Positions 4,357 through 5,968 of a stretch of 5,968 bases of DNA are shown one piece after another. Position 1 is the stretch's first letter, and each line of letters starts with the position of its first letter. This stretch comes from Candidatus Brocadiia bacterium (GTDB lineage: Bacteria > Planctomycetota > PUPC01 > DSUN01). The position numbers were made by a program, and so were the translations under genes. The notes beneath the pieces are model-generated. The model saw nothing but the letters and a program-made list of their open reading frames with translations. It made no database searches and had not been told where the DNA came from. Location: NCBI GenBank assembly GCA_016782825.1, contig JADHXT010000239.1:1-5968 (forward strand), read 5' to 3'.

Positions 4357-5968
4357 TCACCGAAGGGGGATGGGCTTCGTCCCCACGTGTTGGAGGCAGC
4401 TCGGATAGTCCTTGCCGACGAAGGCGGCGAAGACCACTCCGGTGAGGGCCGGATCGTCCGGGATGTCGAAGGCCACCTCGACGCTCCCCGTGCCCTTCAC
4501 GGGCAGCACCTTCCGCTCGATGCGGCGGTTGCCCTGCGTCTTTGCGGTGACGTGCAGCAACTGCTCGCCCTGCTGTGGCGTCAGCGTGTGGCGGACGGTG
4601 AGTGTGACCTGCTGCCCTCGGCGGATGGCGCGCGGCGGGGTGAGTGCGAGGAGGCCCGTCGCCTTCTTCGCGCTCGGTTTCCTGGCCCGCTTCTTTCGTC
4701 GGCGTTCATCGGCGGCGTCCTGCTGCTGCTTCATGAATGCCTCGCGGAAGGCCACGTCGTGCCGTTTGCGGAACACCTCGAGGCACGGGTCGGCGGTGCG
4801 CACCATCCAGGCCTCGAGGAGGGCGCGATGCCGGGCGACCTCCGTGGCGCAGCGGGGGTCGTCGATCAGGTTGCGGAGCGCGTCGGGGTCGCTCTGGTGG
4901 TCGTAGAACTCCTCGAGGGTGCGGTGGTCGAAGAGCTCGAGGCGTGCGGCGATCTTCGGGTCGGTCGGAGCCAGCTTCTTCATGAGCTTGTAGGTGGTGG
5001 TGCCCTGGGTGGCGGTGCGGAAGACGCGCGTGCCGTTGGACCAGGGGTTGAAGATGTAGCAGAACTGCCGGGTCTCGACGCTGCGCATGGGATGGCGGCC
5101 CCCGCCGGCGTTCTCGTTATACTCCTTGATCACATGATCCCGGCCTGGTTGCGCCTGCCCCTTCAGCAGGGGCGCGAAGGAGCGGCCCTGGAGCCCTTCG
5201 GGAAGGGCAATGCCGATGATGTCGAGCACGGTGGGCATGAAGTCGATGGCGGAGATCATGTGGCGGCCGTCCACGGTGCCCGCGCGCGCGGTGCCGGGCC
5301 ACCGGACGATCCACGGCGTGCGGGTGCTGTGGTGATACACGTTGGTCTTCGCGAAGGGGAAGGGCATGCCGTGGTCCGACAGGAACATGACCACGGTGTT
5401 GGCTTCCTGGCCCGATTCCTTGAGCGCCCGCAGGGCCTCGCCCACGCAGTCGTCGGCACGCCGCACGCTGTCGGTGTAGCGCTTGACCTCGCCGCGTACC
5501 TCGGGCAGATTCGGCAGGAAGCCGGGCACCGGGATCGTGTCCGTCGGGAAGGTCTTGGAGGGCGGGAACGCATCGAAGCCGCTTCGCTTGGACTTGTCTT
5601 CGCCGTAGAACGGCTTGTGCGGGTCGGTGACGTTGGCGACGAGGTAGAACGGCTTGCCCGCCTTGCGGCTGAGCTTGATGCCCTGCGCGACGAACGCGTG
5701 GAAGCTCTTCGGGCTGCGTGACGCCCCCTTCTCGGCGGACCGCTCGACCACCAGATCCCAGGGATAGGGGGAGTAGGGCGTCGAGTGGGACACCTTGTTC
5801 TTGATGCCGACGAAGTAGCCGCCCTGCTTCAGCACGTCGGGCAGAATCGGGAAGTCGGTCTGAACCTTGTAGAACCCCTCGACGCCGCTGGTGTGGGGGT
5901 AGCGTCCCGTCTGCATCACGTTGCGGGATGGCACGCAGTTGGCCACCTGCACGTGGGCGTGGGTGAAG
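4357..5968 (-). CDS. Formylglycine-dependent sulfatase, N-sulfoglucosamine-sulfohydrolase-like (5' end missing)
   Basis: The frame enters from the right edge, with the first full codon at 5967-5965, and shows 536 residues ending at TGA 4359-4357. The activation motif CVPSRNVMQTGR is at residues 11-22; its Cys would become formylglycine. Other active-site blocks are DPHKPF (115-120), SDHG (197-200) and PFPFAKTNVY (202-211). HPMRSVETRQF (292-302) and ELFDHRTLEEFYDHQSDP (344-361) are close in style to human SGSH, pointing to the S1_8-like group that removes N- or O-sulfate from amino sugars of sulfated glycans. The usual K-x-H pair after GY appears as KVSH (58-61), with one extra residue. A basic linker (RRRKKRARK, 422-430) leads to a beta-rich domain (about 438-536). 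The missing N terminus should hold the signal peptide and first metal ligands. Substrate is not decided. Confidence 0.93.
   Translation of the reverse strand, partial: FTHAHVQVANCVPSRNVMQTGRYPHTSGVEGFYKVQTDFPILPDVLKQGGYFVGIKNKVSHSTPYSPYPWDLVVERSAEKGASRSPKSFHAFVAQGIKLSRKAGKPFYLVANVTDPHKPFYGEDKSKRSGFDAFPPSKTFPTDTIPVPGFLPNLPEVRGEVKRYTDSVRRADDCVGEALRALKESGQEANTVVMFLSDHGMPFPFAKTNVYHHSTRTPWIVRWPGTARAGTVDGRHMISAIDFMPTVLDIIGIALPEGLQGRSFAPLLKGQAQPGRDHVIKEYNENAGGGRHPMRSVETRQFCYIFNPWSNGTRVFRTATQGTTTYKLMKKLAPTDPKIAARLELFDHRTLEEFYDHQSDPDALRNLIDDPRCATEVARHRALLEAWMVRTADPCLEVFRKRHDVAFREAFMKQQQDAADERRRKKRARKPSAKKATGLLALTPPRAIRRGQQVTLTVRHTLTPQQGEQLLHVTAKTQGNRRIERKVLPVKGTGSVEVAFDIPDDPALTGVVFAAFVGKDYPSCLQHVGTKPIPLR

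Noticed and set aside
4150..5721. Long plus-strand frame opposite the sulfatase (523 codons).
   Set aside because: It is antisense to an unmistakable sulfatase and shows no family motif.

Overview
The window is GC-rich, compact bacterial DNA. It holds parts or all of five confident genes and two possible small ones. The sulfatase at the right edge is an N-sulfoglucosamine-sulfohydrolase-like, formylglycine-type enzyme with an extra C-terminal beta-domain. That, with the high GC, suggests an uncultured planctomycete or another PVC-group-like bacterium. This is an inference from gene style; no marker gene is present.

Left part (1-3369, all minus strand). A sensor histidine kinase with a six-helix membrane sensor overlaps by 11 bp a complete NtrC-class response regulator (receiver, sigma-54 AAA+, Fis-type HTH). 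About 245 bp further on, the same strand starts a gene that runs off the left edge. Its visible 151 residues match the N-terminal region of the beta subunit of cytoplasmic [NiFe] hydrogenase/sulfhydrogenase and of anaerobic sulfite reductase subunit A. The gap between regulator and redox gene carries a near-consensus sigma-54 promoter (CGGCACG-N4-TTGCA). Upstream of it are two identical 12-bp dyad-containing repeats 41 bp apart, with a possible third half-site 42 bp further on in register. This is the layout expected for enhancer sites of the adjacent NtrC-type activator. The simplest model is that the kinase/regulator pair switches on the redox operon through sigma-54.

Middle (3370-3719) is a divergent control region. 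A near-perfect sigma-70 promoter (TTGACA-17-TATCAT) faces right and a weaker candidate faces left toward the kinase. The rightward transcript would have a leader of about 150 nt with two predicted hairpins and a possible small tryptophan-rich ORF. It leads to a stand-alone CheY-like receiver (3720-4130) with an unusually long segment between the switch Thr and the conserved Lys.

Right part (4131-5968). A short region holds two perfect hairpins and a possible 48-aa ORF with strong coding-type base composition. The sulfatase follows, convergent with it; its N terminus lies beyond the right edge.

No tRNA, rRNA, CRISPR array, insertion sequence or phage gene was seen. The most interesting unit is the predicted two-component/sigma-54 switch for a hydrogenase-like redox enzyme, with an extra receiver protein divergently encoded beside it.
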